Positions 42,903-52,705 are shown, numbered from the stretch's first letter. The stretch is DNA of 64,000 bases from Paenibacillus_AM sp052180255 (GCF_052180255.1 NZ_CP197466.1:1860001-1924000), one strand, 5' to 3'. Translations and numbers: made by a program. Notes: generated by a model not told the origin, from the letters alone.

Positions 42903-43825
42903 TTTGGTTGATCGTCATCGCTGTCTTTGGTGGAAGCTTTCTTGCTTTTACTATATGGGACCGTTTGAAAGTAAGAAAAAATTTGGAGCGGGTGGAATCA
43001 GAAAAGGTTTCAAAAGTTAAAAGGGGTGTTGAAGCTTCTGAACAGCGTGGAATAAGTTCAATTAGATCAGGACAATCCCGATCCATCTTTTATGATGACT
43101 ACTCATTAAGTAAGAAAGAGCGGGTCACAGTCATTGTGATTGCGGGGTTGATTGCTGGTGCAATTGGTTTTGTTTTTTATAAGCATGTGATTATAGCCAT
43201 TTTGTTTGCTTGCAGCGGATTACTCTTTCCAAAGATTTGGCGGAAAACACAAATCACAAGAAGAAAGGACAAGCTGCTTCTGCAATTCAAGCAAGCCTTG
43301 TATTGTTTATCGTCGTCTCTCAATTCAGGAAAATCAATCGAGAATGCTTTTGTGGATGCATTAAGTGATTTACGGATGTTGTATATGGATGGTTCGACTT
43401 TGATCATTATGGAATTCGAAAATATCGTCAATCGGATGGAAAATGGGGAGCCAATGGAGCGTGCCATTGCAGATTTTGCGGATCGAGCCAATTTAGAAGA
43501 TATTACGAATTTCTCGGATGTTCTCATCACTTGTAAGCGAACGGGTGGGAATTTGCTAGAAGTGATGCGTCGTACAGCAGCAATACTCAGTGATAAATTG
43601 GAAATTCAAATTGATATTGCCGTTATGCTTTCTCAAAAGAAATTCGAATCCCGTGTACTCATGGGCGCACCGATTGCTATCGTCGCTGTTCTTAGTCTGA
43701 CTTCGCCTGAGTATATGGAGCCGCTATTTCAAGGTGTTAAGGGTCCTATTATTATGACAATTTGTTTGCTTGTTCTGGCGATGTGCTTCTGGTTATCGCA
43801 AAAATTAATGAGAATTGCGGTGTAG
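42899..43825 (+). CDS. tadB: TadB-like inner-membrane platform protein
   Basis: 308 aa, T2SSF-domain protein. Membrane segments near residues 2-20, 78-115 and 250-305 surround the cytoplasmic T2SSF domain (LLLQFKQALYCLSSSLNSGK to SDKLEIQI). With TadC it forms the platform on which CpaF assembles pilin. The start is TTG behind AAGGAGGAATCTAG, overlapping the cpaF stop. I see no better ATG. Confidence 0.88.
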   Translation: MIWLIVIAVFGGSFLAFTIWDRLKVRKNLERVESEKVSKVKRGVEASEQRGISSIRSGQSRSIFYDDYSLSKKERVTVIVIAGLIAGAIGFVFYKHVIIAILFACSGLLFPKIWRKTQITRRKDKLLLQFKQALYCLSSSLNSGKSIENAFVDALSDLRMLYMDGSTLIIMEFENIVNRMENGEPMERAIADFADRANLEDITNFSDVLITCKRTGGNLLEVMRRTAAILSDKLEIQIDIAVMLSQKKFESRVLMGAPIAIVAVLSLTSPEYMEPLFQGVKGPIIMTICLLVLAMCFWLSQKLMRIAV

Positions 43826-43828
43826 CGA

Positions 43829-44698
43829 ATGTGGATGTTCATCCTTTTTGGAATTGAATTGCTATTACTGCTGGTCGTAATAAGCTTAGGACGAGGCAAA
43901 TATACCGATTTGTTCTTGAGCATCCCTTATAAGTTCAAACTCCCAGCAGCTGCTTCAGGTGCGATGTATGTGCTTGAACACTTGAAGTTTATGAAGTATC
44001 TGGATTTTTTCACGGTGAAAGCGCATGAAAAGGTTGTTGTGATTCATGGGAATAAACAAGCGCGCGAGATCACACAGTTTTTTACTGCAGATACGATGAT
44101 AACCTCTTACCTTTGTTTACTCGTTGGAACTCTATTAGGAGCAGTTAGTGAGGGTGATGCTAGCATACTTGGTTTTGGTTTCATGTTCATGCTGATTATA
44201 CCTTTCCTTTCTCTAAAAGGTTTAGCAACGGAAGTTGAGCGCCGGAAGCGGAGTATCGTATTGGATTTGCCAGAAGTGCTCAATAAATTAATCTTGCTTA
44301 TAAATGCTGGGGAAACTGCGCAGGGTGCGTTCGCCCGAGTGATGAAGGGTATGCCAGTAGATGATAAACGACCGTTGCTTGCGCAGCTTCAGCTTACAGC
44401 ATTGGAGTTACAGATGGGTATTTCTTTTACCAAATCACTTGAAAATTTAAGCCGGCGTTCTGCAGTCAGTGAAGTGTCTTTATTTACGACGACACTCATG
44501 CTGAATCATAAAAGAGGAGGTGATGAGCTTGTAACAGCACTGCGAGGTTTGGCAAAGGAATTATGGGATCGCCGTAAAGCCGTATGTCGGACCTTAGGGG
44601 AGGAAGCTTCGTCTAAGTTGCTCTTTCCGATGGTTATTATTTTCGTCATTGTCATGATCATTGTCGGAGCACCGGCAATTATGGTGATGAATAACTAA
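43829..44698 (+). CDS. tadC: TadC-like inner-membrane platform protein
   Basis: 289 aa with a second T2SSF domain (SIVLDLPEVLNKLILLINAG through AKELWDRRKAVCRTLGEEAS) and membrane helices at about 2-22, 95-135 and 265-289. Paralogue of TadB and its platform partner. It starts 3 bp after tadB without a strong ribosome site, so translation is probably coupled. Confidence 0.88.
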   Translation: MWMFILFGIELLLLLVVISLGRGKYTDLFLSIPYKFKLPAAASGAMYVLEHLKFMKYLDFFTVKAHEKVVVIHGNKQAREITQFFTADTMITSYLCLLVGTLLGAVSEGDASILGFGFMFMLIIPFLSLKGLATEVERRKRSIVLDLPEVLNKLILLINAGETAQGAFARVMKGMPVDDKRPLLAQLQLTALELQMGISFTKSLENLSRRSAVSEVSLFTTTLMLNHKRGGDELVTALRGLAKELWDRRKAVCRTLGEEASSKLLFPMVIIFVIVMIIVGAPAIMVMNN

Positions 44699-44723
44699 GT
44701 ACACAATTCGAGGAGGAAATGAC

Positions 44724-44942
44724 ATGAAGAAGTTAGTGAAGGGGTTAAAACGTTTTTGGAATAATGAGGATGGATTAGGTACACTTGAAATTTTGCTAAT
44801 TGTAGCAGTGTTAGTTGCGATTGCGATTATTTTTAGAAAATGGATTGCAGCCTGGTTTAATGATCTGATCGGAAAGGCAGATAAAAATCTTAATGATAGT
44901 GGCACTCCTACTTGCCAACCTGTAAAGGGTGTTACTTGTTAA
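44724..44942 (+). CDS. Flp-type (type IVb) pilin
   Basis: 72 aa. Basic leader MKKLVKGLKRFWNNEDG, then the pilin segment LGTLEILLIVAVLVAIAII: processing after the Gly puts a Glu at +5, as in type IV pilins, followed by a single helix and a short tail with two Cys (TPTCQPVKGVTC) that could form a disulfide. It is the likely major structural subunit of the pilus. AGGAGG lies 7 nt before ATG. Substrate of the prepilin peptidase at 48898. Confidence 0.85.
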   Translation: MKKLVKGLKRFWNNEDGLGTLEILLIVAVLVAIAIIFRKWIAAWFNDLIGKADKNLNDSGTPTCQPVKGVTC

Positions 44943-44946
44943 TAGT

Positions 44947-45924
44947 ATGAAAAATAATCGGGTGAAACTCAGCCGACTTCTTATTTGTGACAAAGGAAGC
45001 TTTACACTGGAATCCACACTTCTATTCCCATTTATATTAATTTCAACCGTTATTCTAATTTTTGTCGTGTTCTATGTGTATCAGAATGTATTTCTACATA
45101 GTACGGCAGGTATGTCAGCTGAACGAGCAGCATTTGCATGGGGGAATTCGAACAAGATTGTGAAGACGGGTGAATTAAAATCTAACGCCACAGATGGGCT
45201 TTATTGGCGGATTGGAGATTTCTTCTCAGGTGGGTTTGGTATTTTCGGAAGTTCGGCGGGTGAGGTTGTGATTCCAACTTCAAGTGCTTCATCGGGTGGA
45301 CTAGTCTCGAAGAAGCTAACTCGAACAGCAATCGATATTCCGGGTGGGATGAAGGGAAGTGTCAAGTATGTGAATCACGGTTTGATGAGTCGTGTGGAAG
45401 TTCAATTAAATAAGCCGTTTCGCTTCCCGTTTGGTGGAGATAAACAAGCGGGAGCTTCGGCTTCTTCTTATGTGACAGATCCAACGGAGTTTATTCGGAT
45501 TGTCGATCTGACACGGACCTATGTCGGGGAGATTAAAGGGCTTATTACACCTAAAAAGGCGAATACGGTGTTTAAAGAGCGTGGGAATCAGGAGGAAGGT
45601 AAGGAGCTTAAGATTGCGAATCACACAGAAGCTTTAAACTTTATAGTTAATATGGTCAATGGAAAATCTAAGGAAAAAAGGCAGACATCTGATGGAAGAT
45701 GGAGAGAGCTGGATGCTCTTGATAAACAAAATATAGCCCATCAAGTGTATTTTTCAACACCTGAAAAGGCTATTCGAGAAAACCAATTTCCTAAAGATGT
45801 TGATCTGTTGAAATCCGGTAAAGTGAATGGAGTTGTATACTACTTTTTTAAAAACGGAAATGTTCCTTCACCTCAATTTAGAGCTGAACTAGAGCGTGCA
45901 GGCATTGCTGTTGTTATTTATTAA
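44947..45924 (+). CDS. TadE-like pseudopilin with extended C-terminal domain
   Basis: 325 aa from ATG 44947 (a GTG at 44929 overlaps the pilin gene). The N-terminus has DKGSFTLESTLLFPFILIS, a class-III-type prepilin segment with Glu before the hydrophobic helix, then a long extracellular part without a domain I recognise. Probably a minor pilin or tip/initiation protein of the Tad pilus; the first gene after the main pilin. Less conserved than the motor genes. Confidence 0.7.
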   Translation: MKNNRVKLSRLLICDKGSFTLESTLLFPFILISTVILIFVVFYVYQNVFLHSTAGMSAERAAFAWGNSNKIVKTGELKSNATDGLYWRIGDFFSGGFGIFGSSAGEVVIPTSSASSGGLVSKKLTRTAIDIPGGMKGSVKYVNHGLMSRVEVQLNKPFRFPFGGDKQAGASASSYVTDPTEFIRIVDLTRTYVGEIKGLITPKKANTVFKERGNQEEGKELKIANHTEALNFIVNMVNGKSKEKRQTSDGRWRELDALDKQNIAHQVYFSTPEKAIRENQFPKDVDLLKSGKVNGVVYYFFKNGNVPSPQFRAELERAGIAVVIY

Positions 45925-45940
45925 GGTTGGGGGGAATCCA

Positions 45941-48136
45941 TTGAAGAAACGATTTTTTCGAGCACAAGATGGGGCGGTGACGATGTATTTGGTATTGATT
46001 ATCGTCCCTATCTTTCTACTTATAGGTGTATTGATCGATTTCAGTCGAACGAAAGCCGCAGAAATGGAAACTGAACAAGCGGTCAAGGCGGGTGTGCGTT
46101 CGATATTATCAGCATACAACCCAGATTTACATAAATGGGGCTTATACGGTGTAGGAATTAGTGATGCCGATGCAAGTAAAATGTTTTCTAACGTCGTTTC
46201 ACAAAATGTATCAGGAGCAAATTATACGGATGCCTTTCGTTATTTGTATTTGTCGAATGAGTCGGAGAAAAGTCAAGTTGAGCTCACACGCACATTGGGT
46301 CAACATGCGGTGTTCAAGCAGCAAGTATTAGAAGAAATGAAGTATCGCGCACCAATCTCTTTTACCCTTGAAATCGTAGATAAAATTATTAATACAGGCG
46401 CTGCAAGCCATATGACCAAAGGCTCAGAGTTCTCAAAACATGCAGAAGAGATTCAGAAGTTGATTGATAAACGTGAAGATTTATTAGATGAGGCTTGGGA
46501 TGAATCTGAAAAAATGCATAAATATACGACCAGAATTCACAGCACATATGATGAAGGTATTCGTAAATTGCAAGAATTGGCAGGTAAAATTGGATCAAAT
46601 ACTAAAGAAATGCTGCAAAGCCAGTTAGATACGTTGACTAAAAATAAGACTGATGATAAGGAAGAGGATGCGAGTAACAAATCCGCTAGAGAGGCAATTG
46701 AAGAAATTCTCAGATGGATTGCGGAATACGAATTGTTACGTGCTGCATTGAATTTATGCACCAACAATGACTTGCCCAAACTAATGGATCATCAGGTCAA
46801 AATTGACCAACTGGTAAAGAAAGCGAAAGATGAGAATAGCAAACTGCGTACAGAGATTCAAAAATTAAGAACAAAAGCTGGAGGTTCTTCAACAAATAAT
46901 ACGACAGATGCATCAAGTAGTCATGGTTCATTGGCAGTTGAAGATGTCTTCGACCATGTAAAGATCCGAGATGATGAATATTTCACTAAGTTCCAAATAG
47001 GACCTGCACAAGTACCTACCTCCTTCAAAAGTTTTCAAGTCACATTAAGTGGAATCCAATTGCAATATGGAACCGATTACGATACAGCAATTAAGGCAAA
47101 TGATGCTTATTACAATCTTATGAATACCTTTTACAACACACAATCTGTCATTGAAAAAAAACGGATGGACGAGAATTTAGAAGTTGAGAATCAGAAGAAT
47201 AATAATCGAAAGAAAATTAAAGATGTGCTGCGTCAAATCGATCAAGTTGCGAATGTCTGCGATGATAAGGCAACTGATCCTGTATATGAGAAATTGGAAG
47301 GAAAAGGAAAAGGCGATACTGGTTTATTCGGAAAATATTTAGATCTGAATACTGGAAAAGGTGGGGCTACGCCAGTTTCGTATGAAATGAAAGATCCTGA
47401 TAATACGACCAAGAAATCAATGAACCTCATGGGACTTATTGCTGAAGCAGCTGAAGGTGCCCGTAATGAACTGCTTATGAATGAATTTGCACTAACAAAA
47501 TTTAATTATCGTACATTTGGTGACGAGATGAATAACGCGAAGCAGGTGAAGAAGAATCTAAGTCTTAATGATCCTGCTAATCATAAACTGCCAAAGCAAG
47601 AAGCGGAATACTTACTGTACGGATTTTCCTCTTGTAAAACGAATTTACGTGTAGCGTATGCGGAGATGTTCTCGCTGCGATTCGGCATTCGAACGATGGA
47701 AGCACTTATGGATCCTAAGAACAAGCCGCTTGCTCTAGGGTCACCTTTACTCGTTATTCTAGCTGCAGCAGCGGAAGGTGCGTATGAAGCTTATAAAGAT
47801 ATGAACGCACTACTTAAAGGAGAAGCGGTTGAAATATCAGCAAAGCTTGCTGGCAAACTCTTTACGTTTAATTACAGCGACTATCTTCGATTGTTTTATC
47901 TACTGCATACCAATGATACCAATTTGATGGCTCGAATGCAGGCGCTGATCGAAATGAATACAGGAGCAGACTTATCGAATACTGCAACATATGTGAGAGG
48001 AACAACCAGTATAAAGTCATCGCTCTGGTTTGTTCCCGGTATGATGAAATTGATCGGACTGGGCAGCGGTTCTGTATGTACGATCGAAGGTCGAACGTGT
48101 GAAATAACGAAGTCGGCGGATATGGGTTATGAATAA
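45941..48136 (+). CDS. TadG-like membrane-anchored protein (DUF5702-type)
   Basis: 731 aa from TTG 45941 (preceded by GGGGGGAATCCA). QDGAVTMYLVLIIVPIFLLI is the TadE/TadG N-terminal helix; the remainder (about 40-731) is extracellular, helical and coiled-coil rich between 140 and 300 (KHAEEIQKLIDKREDLLDEA). Large TadG-like proteins anchor or tip the pilus; the exact role here is unknown. Its 3' end overlaps the next gene by 8 nt. Confidence 0.72.
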   Translation: MKKRFFRAQDGAVTMYLVLIIVPIFLLIGVLIDFSRTKAAEMETEQAVKAGVRSILSAYNPDLHKWGLYGVGISDADASKMFSNVVSQNVSGANYTDAFRYLYLSNESEKSQVELTRTLGQHAVFKQQVLEEMKYRAPISFTLEIVDKIINTGAASHMTKGSEFSKHAEEIQKLIDKREDLLDEAWDESEKMHKYTTRIHSTYDEGIRKLQELAGKIGSNTKEMLQSQLDTLTKNKTDDKEEDASNKSAREAIEEILRWIAEYELLRAALNLCTNNDLPKLMDHQVKIDQLVKKAKDENSKLRTEIQKLRTKAGGSSTNNTTDASSSHGSLAVEDVFDHVKIRDDEYFTKFQIGPAQVPTSFKSFQVTLSGIQLQYGTDYDTAIKANDAYYNLMNTFYNTQSVIEKKRMDENLEVENQKNNNRKKIKDVLRQIDQVANVCDDKATDPVYEKLEGKGKGDTGLFGKYLDLNTGKGGATPVSYEMKDPDNTTKKSMNLMGLIAEAAEGARNELLMNEFALTKFNYRTFGDEMNNAKQVKKNLSLNDPANHKLPKQEAEYLLYGFSSCKTNLRVAYAEMFSLRFGIRTMEALMDPKNKPLALGSPLLVILAAAAEGAYEAYKDMNALLKGEAVEISAKLAGKLFTFNYSDYLRLFYLLHTNDTNLMARMQALIEMNTGADLSNTATYVRGTTSIKSSLWFVPGMMKLIGLGSGSVCTIEGRTCEITKSADMGYE

Positions 48137-48800
48137 GATCAGGGGACTGCTACACAAGCAAACAGGCGGAATTACGTTAGAAGCTGCCGTTGTAATGCCG
48201 GTATTTATCACATTCATTCTTGCACTCATTACGATGGTGAGAATGGCCTCTGTTGATATGGCCTTGCAATCGGCAGCTGCTGAATCGACCAAAATTGTAG
48301 CGACACATATGTACCCCGTTGAATTGTTGGTGAACGAAGCGAAGGAACGTTTCGGTAATACGAAGCTCAGTGCATCAATCGATAAGATCATCGAGCGTGC
48401 GAGTAATGTCAAAGGGAAGCTGGAGAAAGCAGAGGAGTTTGTTGATGATTATGCAGCGTATATCCCAGAGCCGATCGTTAAATTAATGGAATGGGAAAAG
48501 AAAACCAAAGATGCCGCAATCGATAATGCAGGTGAAGCCTACGACAATGTCATCGAAAATGTGTTAAAGCCAGAGCTATACAAAATAATGACGCCTGTTG
48601 TATGGCAATTTGCCGATTCGAAAGTGTTAAAGGAAAATCGTATGGAAGTGAAGGGCGTGGATTGGCCAAGCTTGTCGGATCGAAACAAAGCGTTTCTAGG
48701 TATAGAGCTAGAGTATCGTTTCCCACTCCAACTACCATTTTTCAAAAGAGATATCATATTAAGAAAGAAAGCTTATGAACGAATTTGGTTAGGCGCTTAA
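48129..48800 (+). CDS. TadE-like pseudopilin
   Basis: 223 aa. KQTGGITLEAAVVMPVFITF is a typical TadE segment: Gly-Gly cleavage site, Glu at about +5 and a hydrophobic helix; the mature part (about 40-223) is charged and helical. Second pseudopilin-like protein of the locus. ATG lies within the end of the preceding gene, which indicates coupling. No terminator follows; 97 bp separate it from the prepilin peptidase gene. Confidence 0.8.
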   Translation: MNKIRGLLHKQTGGITLEAAVVMPVFITFILALITMVRMASVDMALQSAAAESTKIVATHMYPVELLVNEAKERFGNTKLSASIDKIIERASNVKGKLEKAEEFVDDYAAYIPEPIVKLMEWEKKTKDAAIDNAGEAYDNVIENVLKPELYKIMTPVVWQFADSKVLKENRMEVKGVDWPSLSDRNKAFLGIELEYRFPLQLPFFKRDIILRKKAYERIWLGA

Positions 48801-48897
48801 TATAAATAGCCTCTTAATCAAGCTGGGGATCGTATATCCGTGCAAAATCTTTGGATCGCGTTGATCCTAATCTTGGACGAAGAAGGAGGTTACAGGT

Positions 48898-49407
48898 GTG
48901 CTTCAAATTATATTAGCAGTATTTATACTTATTGCCTTCGTGACGGATGTCCGTCGTCGTGTGATCCCGAATGTGTTGACGATAAGTGCTGTGCTGATTG
49001 GCTTGATCCTTCAAGGATTTGTGGGTGGCTGGGATGGTCTGATTCAAGGGTTGATTGGGATGGGTGTAGGGTTTGGGATTATGCTTCCCTTGTATTTATT
49101 CGGCGCTCTTGGAGCGGGTGATGTGAAACTTTTTGCAGGAATTGGAGCACTTACGGGACTATCTTTTGTGATGAGTTCGATGATGTATTCCTTATTATTC
49201 GCTGGACTTATTGGGGTCATCATTCTGATCTGGCGTAAACAATTGTTGCAAAAAGGAGCTAATCTACTGCACGTAATTGGCATCACGCTTATCCATCGTG
49301 ATCTTCAAGCTGTTCAAACGGTTCGAAATGGCAAAAATATTACTTTTCCTTTCATGTATGCGGTTCTGCCAGGATCGATCATTGCGATGATGGAAGGGTT
49401 TTGGTAA
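48898..49407 (+). CDS. Prepilin peptidase, A24 family (TadV/CpaA-like)
   Basis: 169 aa, short type without the N-methyltransferase domain of PilD. Catalytic aspartates are Asp-17 in TDVRRRVIPN and Asp-75 in GAGDVKLFAG; about five to six membrane helices. It processes the Flp pilin and the TadE/G-like pseudopilins encoded upstream. GTG start 6 nt after GGAGGT. Its position inside the locus agrees with a dedicated role. Confidence 0.92.
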   Translation: MLQIILAVFILIAFVTDVRRRVIPNVLTISAVLIGLILQGFVGGWDGLIQGLIGMGVGFGIMLPLYLFGALGAGDVKLFAGIGALTGLSFVMSSMMYSLLFAGLIGVIILIWRKQLLQKGANLLHVIGITLIHRDLQAVQTVRNGKNITFPFMYAVLPGSIIAMMEGFW

Positions 49408-49431
49408 ATAAATGGGAGGGGGAGTATAGGC

Positions 49432-51159
49432 TTGACTGATGAATTATATGGTCTAAGGGTAAGGTTTATCGAAACAGGGACTCATTTTATGGTCATTGAA
49501 CGAAGTGATGGCATGCGTCGAGAAGAGCTCGATTCGTTGCAATTGAATATGCTATTAGCGAATACACCAACCAATCTGATTCCGCTTCGTCTTCAAGAAG
49601 TGAATGAAGAGGCGATACTGCTCTACAACATATCTTCGTTAAAAATGCTCAGTTATTCCTTGAGGGGAGGAGCTTTCACCGAACAAGATGCGTTTGAGTT
49701 GCTGTCAGGTATTGTACAAGCCCTAGAACAAGCGGCAAACTACATGCTTCATGTCGAACGCTTCGTCCTGCACGAACAGTTTATTTTTATCGGAAATGGC
49801 TGGAGAGATGCTTCGCTTATCTATCTCCCGATGCATGTGCCACAAGCACCGGCATTACGTGTACAGATGAAGCAGTTACTTGCTGTTATGTTACAACATC
49901 TTGCCGGGGAACGTACAAACCGTTTATCGGAGCTTGCAAGGCAGTGTGATCAAGAAAATTGGAGTTTATCCTTATTTAAACAGCAGCTGCAGCAGTTTGC
50001 TTCGGGAATGAATGAAACACACTCGCAACCACGAACGGGTAGCCAAATCATTTCCAAAATGCAACAAGAAATACAGCCTCACTCCCAACTACAACAGCAA
50101 TCTCAATCGCAAAATGGTGGGAACAACACCTTTCCACAATATCAGCAGACGCCAAGCCCCAAAAGCGAAGTCTCTTCAAGTGCGGGAAAGCTTAAGTCCC
50201 CAGTTCAATCCAAGACATCCACGACTCCAGATCAGCCAAAGAAAGAGAAACCGGCTTGGGGATTAGGAACGCAGGTAAATAAATCGCAAAAAAAACAAAC
50301 GGAAGATGAGGCTACTTCCAATAAAAATCTTCTTGTCATTGGTCTAGTTGCAAGTCTCCTCGGGTGTGCTTTTGCATGGAGTCAATACATCACATTGATG
50401 ACAGAAAGTTGGATGTATATCGCACTGGGGCTTACGCTTGTATTGGCAGCTTTTCTGTTGGTTTATTTGCCAAGGGGCTTAAAAGATTGGAGTATCTCGC
50501 GGAATAAGAAGATGAACAAGCCGAAGTTTGTGCTAGAGGATGAAGGGTCGGAATACGATGTTGCGATACCTGAAATTGCCGCTGCAGTTGTGAAACCAGT
50601 TTCTAATATCAGGGATTCAGCTCACACTTCTCTAGCTGATCCTCCTGTATCTGGTGCTCAAACTACAGCACAGTCAACTTTTCAACCTACAGTTCCTTCA
50701 TCTACACAGTATGAAAAGAAGCAACTTGATTACTATTCAGACTTGCCTCAACATACAACCTTATTATCCCGTGAAGATTCGCAAGCAACCGTTTATTTAG
50801 GGAAAAATGCTTTGGGCAAAGCAGAAGTATCGCTACCCATCGACCAAGCTGTACCTAAACCTTTTCTAGAAACAGTTCGTCAAGGAACTACAATTCAGAT
50901 TCCGATTCATGGAGATCCTTTTATAATAGGTCGGGGAAATGAAGCCCATGTGAAAACGGAATCCTCTATAGGTGTATCTCGCATGCATGCTGAAATTACG
51001 CAAAAAGACGGCAATTACATCATTCGTGATCTTGGCTCGAAAAATGGAACTTCACTTAATCAGACACAGCTTGTTGCTTATGAGAGTTATCCACTTGCCG
51101 AAGGTGATTGCATCGAAGTATTAACCAATACCTATCTATTCAAAAAAACTATTCTTTGA
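49432..51159 (+). CDS. DUF6382 plus FHA-domain membrane protein
   Basis: 575 aa from TTG behind GGGAGGGGGAG. N-terminal region (about 1-190) matches DUF6382; a Gln/Ser/Pro-rich linker (190-290) leads to two membrane helices (about 300-350), a second linker, then an FHA domain (about 480-570) with IIGRGNEAHV, GVSRMHAEI and RDLGSKNGTSLN. FHA domains bind phosphothreonine, so this protein probably links a Ser/Thr kinase to the Tad machine; the kinase is not in the window. Last gene of the Tad locus. Confidence 0.83.
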   Translation: MTDELYGLRVRFIETGTHFMVIERSDGMRREELDSLQLNMLLANTPTNLIPLRLQEVNEEAILLYNISSLKMLSYSLRGGAFTEQDAFELLSGIVQALEQAANYMLHVERFVLHEQFIFIGNGWRDASLIYLPMHVPQAPALRVQMKQLLAVMLQHLAGERTNRLSELARQCDQENWSLSLFKQQLQQFASGMNETHSQPRTGSQIISKMQQEIQPHSQLQQQSQSQNGGNNTFPQYQQTPSPKSEVSSSAGKLKSPVQSKTSTTPDQPKKEKPAWGLGTQVNKSQKKQTEDEATSNKNLLVIGLVASLLGCAFAWSQYITLMTESWMYIALGLTLVLAAFLLVYLPRGLKDWSISRNKKMNKPKFVLEDEGSEYDVAIPEIAAAVVKPVSNIRDSAHTSLADPPVSGAQTTAQSTFQPTVPSSTQYEKKQLDYYSDLPQHTTLLSREDSQATVYLGKNALGKAEVSLPIDQAVPKPFLETVRQGTTIQIPIHGDPFIIGRGNEAHVKTESSIGVSRMHAEITQKDGNYIIRDLGSKNGTSLNQTQLVAYESYPLAEGDCIEVLTNTYLFKKTIL

Positions 51160-51170
51160 AATTTCAGCTA

Positions 51171-51179
51171 TGGTATAAT
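51171..51179 (+). promoter_or_regulatory. Extended -10 promoter for the Dabb gene
   Basis: TGGTATAAT (TGn plus TATAAT at 51174-51179), 45 bp before the ATG; weak -35. Confidence 0.55.
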
Positions 51180-51223
51180 AAGGGACAAACTTATGAAGCT
51201 TAGCTGACAAGGAGTGTTTACGA

Positions 51224-51514
51224 ATGTTTACGCACGTTGTATGTTTTAAACTTAAAGATCGTTCACCTGAAGCAATTGAAGTAACGCGTCAAGTTTTGGC
51301 GAACATGGAGGGGAAAATTCCGCAGCTTCGTTCAATTGAGGTTGGTGCGGATGTGCTTCGTTCCGATCGTTCTTATGATCTTGTGCTGATCACGAAATTT
51401 GACTCATTGGCGGACATGGAAACTTACCAAGTGCATCCTGCTCATCTTGAAGTTACAGCACATATGAAACAAGTATTGGATGGGACATCCATTGCAGTTG
51501 ATTACGAGGGATAA
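51224..51514 (+). CDS. Dabb (stress-responsive alpha/beta barrel) domain protein
   Basis: 96 aa: FTHVVCFKLKDRSPEAIE at the start and HPAHLEVTAHMKQV near the end are typical of Dabb dimeric barrel proteins. The family includes small enzymes and stress proteins of mostly unknown substrate. AAGGAG lies 9 nt before ATG. It has its own promoter and a terminator, so it is probably monocistronic. Confidence 0.88.
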   Translation: MFTHVVCFKLKDRSPEAIEVTRQVLANMEGKIPQLRSIEVGADVLRSDRSYDLVLITKFDSLADMETYQVHPAHLEVTAHMKQVLDGTSIAVDYEG

Positions 51515-51574
51515 TTGTAGATATTTCCCATTTTCTACTTTCTATTAAGATGATATTTGTTTGAAAAAATAAGG

Positions 51575-51616
51575 AAAACAGTGTAGTATCCATAAGTGAG
51601 ACAGCACTGTTTTTTA
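51575..51616 (+). terminator. Terminator after the Dabb gene
   Basis: AAAACAGTG (51575-51583) pairs with CACTGTTTT (51605-51613), followed by more Ts. Confidence 0.85.
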
Positions 51617-51652
51617 TTATGTAAAAAAGTGTGAATAGAGGGGATACTCGAT

Positions 51653-52705
51653 ATGAAAAATCCATTTGATCAAACTTATTTGCTTGAAATTTTGCAAGAT
51701 TTATTAAATACACCAAGCCCAACAGGTTATTGTCACCACATTATAGATAAGGTTCGTCAAGAGACAGAGAAATTAGGATATACTTTCTCAACTACGAATA
51801 AAGGCGGCGGCGTCATTACGGTTCCAGGACTATCGAGTGAAGTACTTGGTATTTCTGCGCATGTCGATACATTAGGTGCAATGGTCCGTTCCATTAAATC
51901 ATCTGGTCATCTGCGTCTAACTTCAATTGGTGGATACATGGCAAGTTCCATTGAGAATGAGTACTGCCAAGTGCATACACGTGATGGACGCACGATCGAT
52001 GGTACGATTTTGACGACAAAACCATCCGTTCATGTCTATGGAGATGCTCGCGATATGAAGCGTGATGAAGCCGCTATGGAAGTGCGTTTGGATGAAATTG
52101 TGAATTCCAAAGCAGATGTAGAAGCACTAGGCATTCGTGTAGGAGATTTCGTATCTTTCGATCCGCGTGTGCAAATTAAACCGAATGGTTTTGTAAAATC
52201 CCGTCATCTAGACGATAAAGCGAGTGTTGCCGCGATTTTCGGTATGTTAGAGTGGCTAAAACGCGAAGAAATCGTACCACAGCGTACATTGAAAATTTTC
52301 ATTACAACCTATGAAGAAGTAGGTCACGGTCTATCTCACTTGCCTGCTGAAGTAACAGAGCTTCTTGCAGTGGATATGGGCGCAATGGGGGATGACCTCA
52401 GTGGGAATGAACAGCAAGTATCGATCTGTGCCAAAGATTCCTCAGGTCCATATGACTATGCAATGACTTCTAGATTAATTGAGCTTGCTGAGCGTGATGG
52501 AATCGCTTATGCAATTGATATTTATCCATCCTATGGCTCGGATGCTTCTGCTGCACTTCGTGGAGGAAATGACATTCGTGCGGCCTTGATTGGTCCGGTT
52601 GTTCATGCTTCTCATGCGATGGAACGTACACATTTACATGCGATCCTGGGTACTGCTGGCTTGATAGCTGCATATGTAACAGATGCGGCGGTGACGTCGA
52701 AGTGA
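51653..52705 (+). CDS. M42-family aminopeptidase/endoglucanase-like metallopeptidase
   Basis: 350 aa. Metal ligands and catalytic residues appear as SAHVDTLGAM, LDDKASVAAI, TYEEVGHGL, AVDMGAMG and the late HASHAMERTH, the M42 pattern. Members are large tetrahedral aminopeptidases acting on peptides. Cytosolic (no signal). ATG behind GAGGGG. Its stop overlaps the GTG of the following ABC-F gene by 4 nt. Confidence 0.92.
   Translation: MKNPFDQTYLLEILQDLLNTPSPTGYCHHIIDKVRQETEKLGYTFSTTNKGGGVITVPGLSSEVLGISAHVDTLGAMVRSIKSSGHLRLTSIGGYMASSIENEYCQVHTRDGRTIDGTILTTKPSVHVYGDARDMKRDEAAMEVRLDEIVNSKADVEALGIRVGDFVSFDPRVQIKPNGFVKSRHLDDKASVAAIFGMLEWLKREEIVPQRTLKIFITTYEEVGHGLSHLPAEVTELLAVDMGAMGDDLSGNEQQVSICAKDSSGPYDYAMTSRLIELAERDGIAYAIDIYPSYGSDASAALRGGNDIRAALIGPVVHASHAMERTHLHAILGTAGLIAAYVTDAAVTSK

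Noticed and set aside
48840..49121. 93-codon frame at the start of the prepilin peptidase gene
   Set aside because: Out of frame with a clear A24 peptidase that has its own good ribosome site; Cys-rich content is an accident of the shadow frame.
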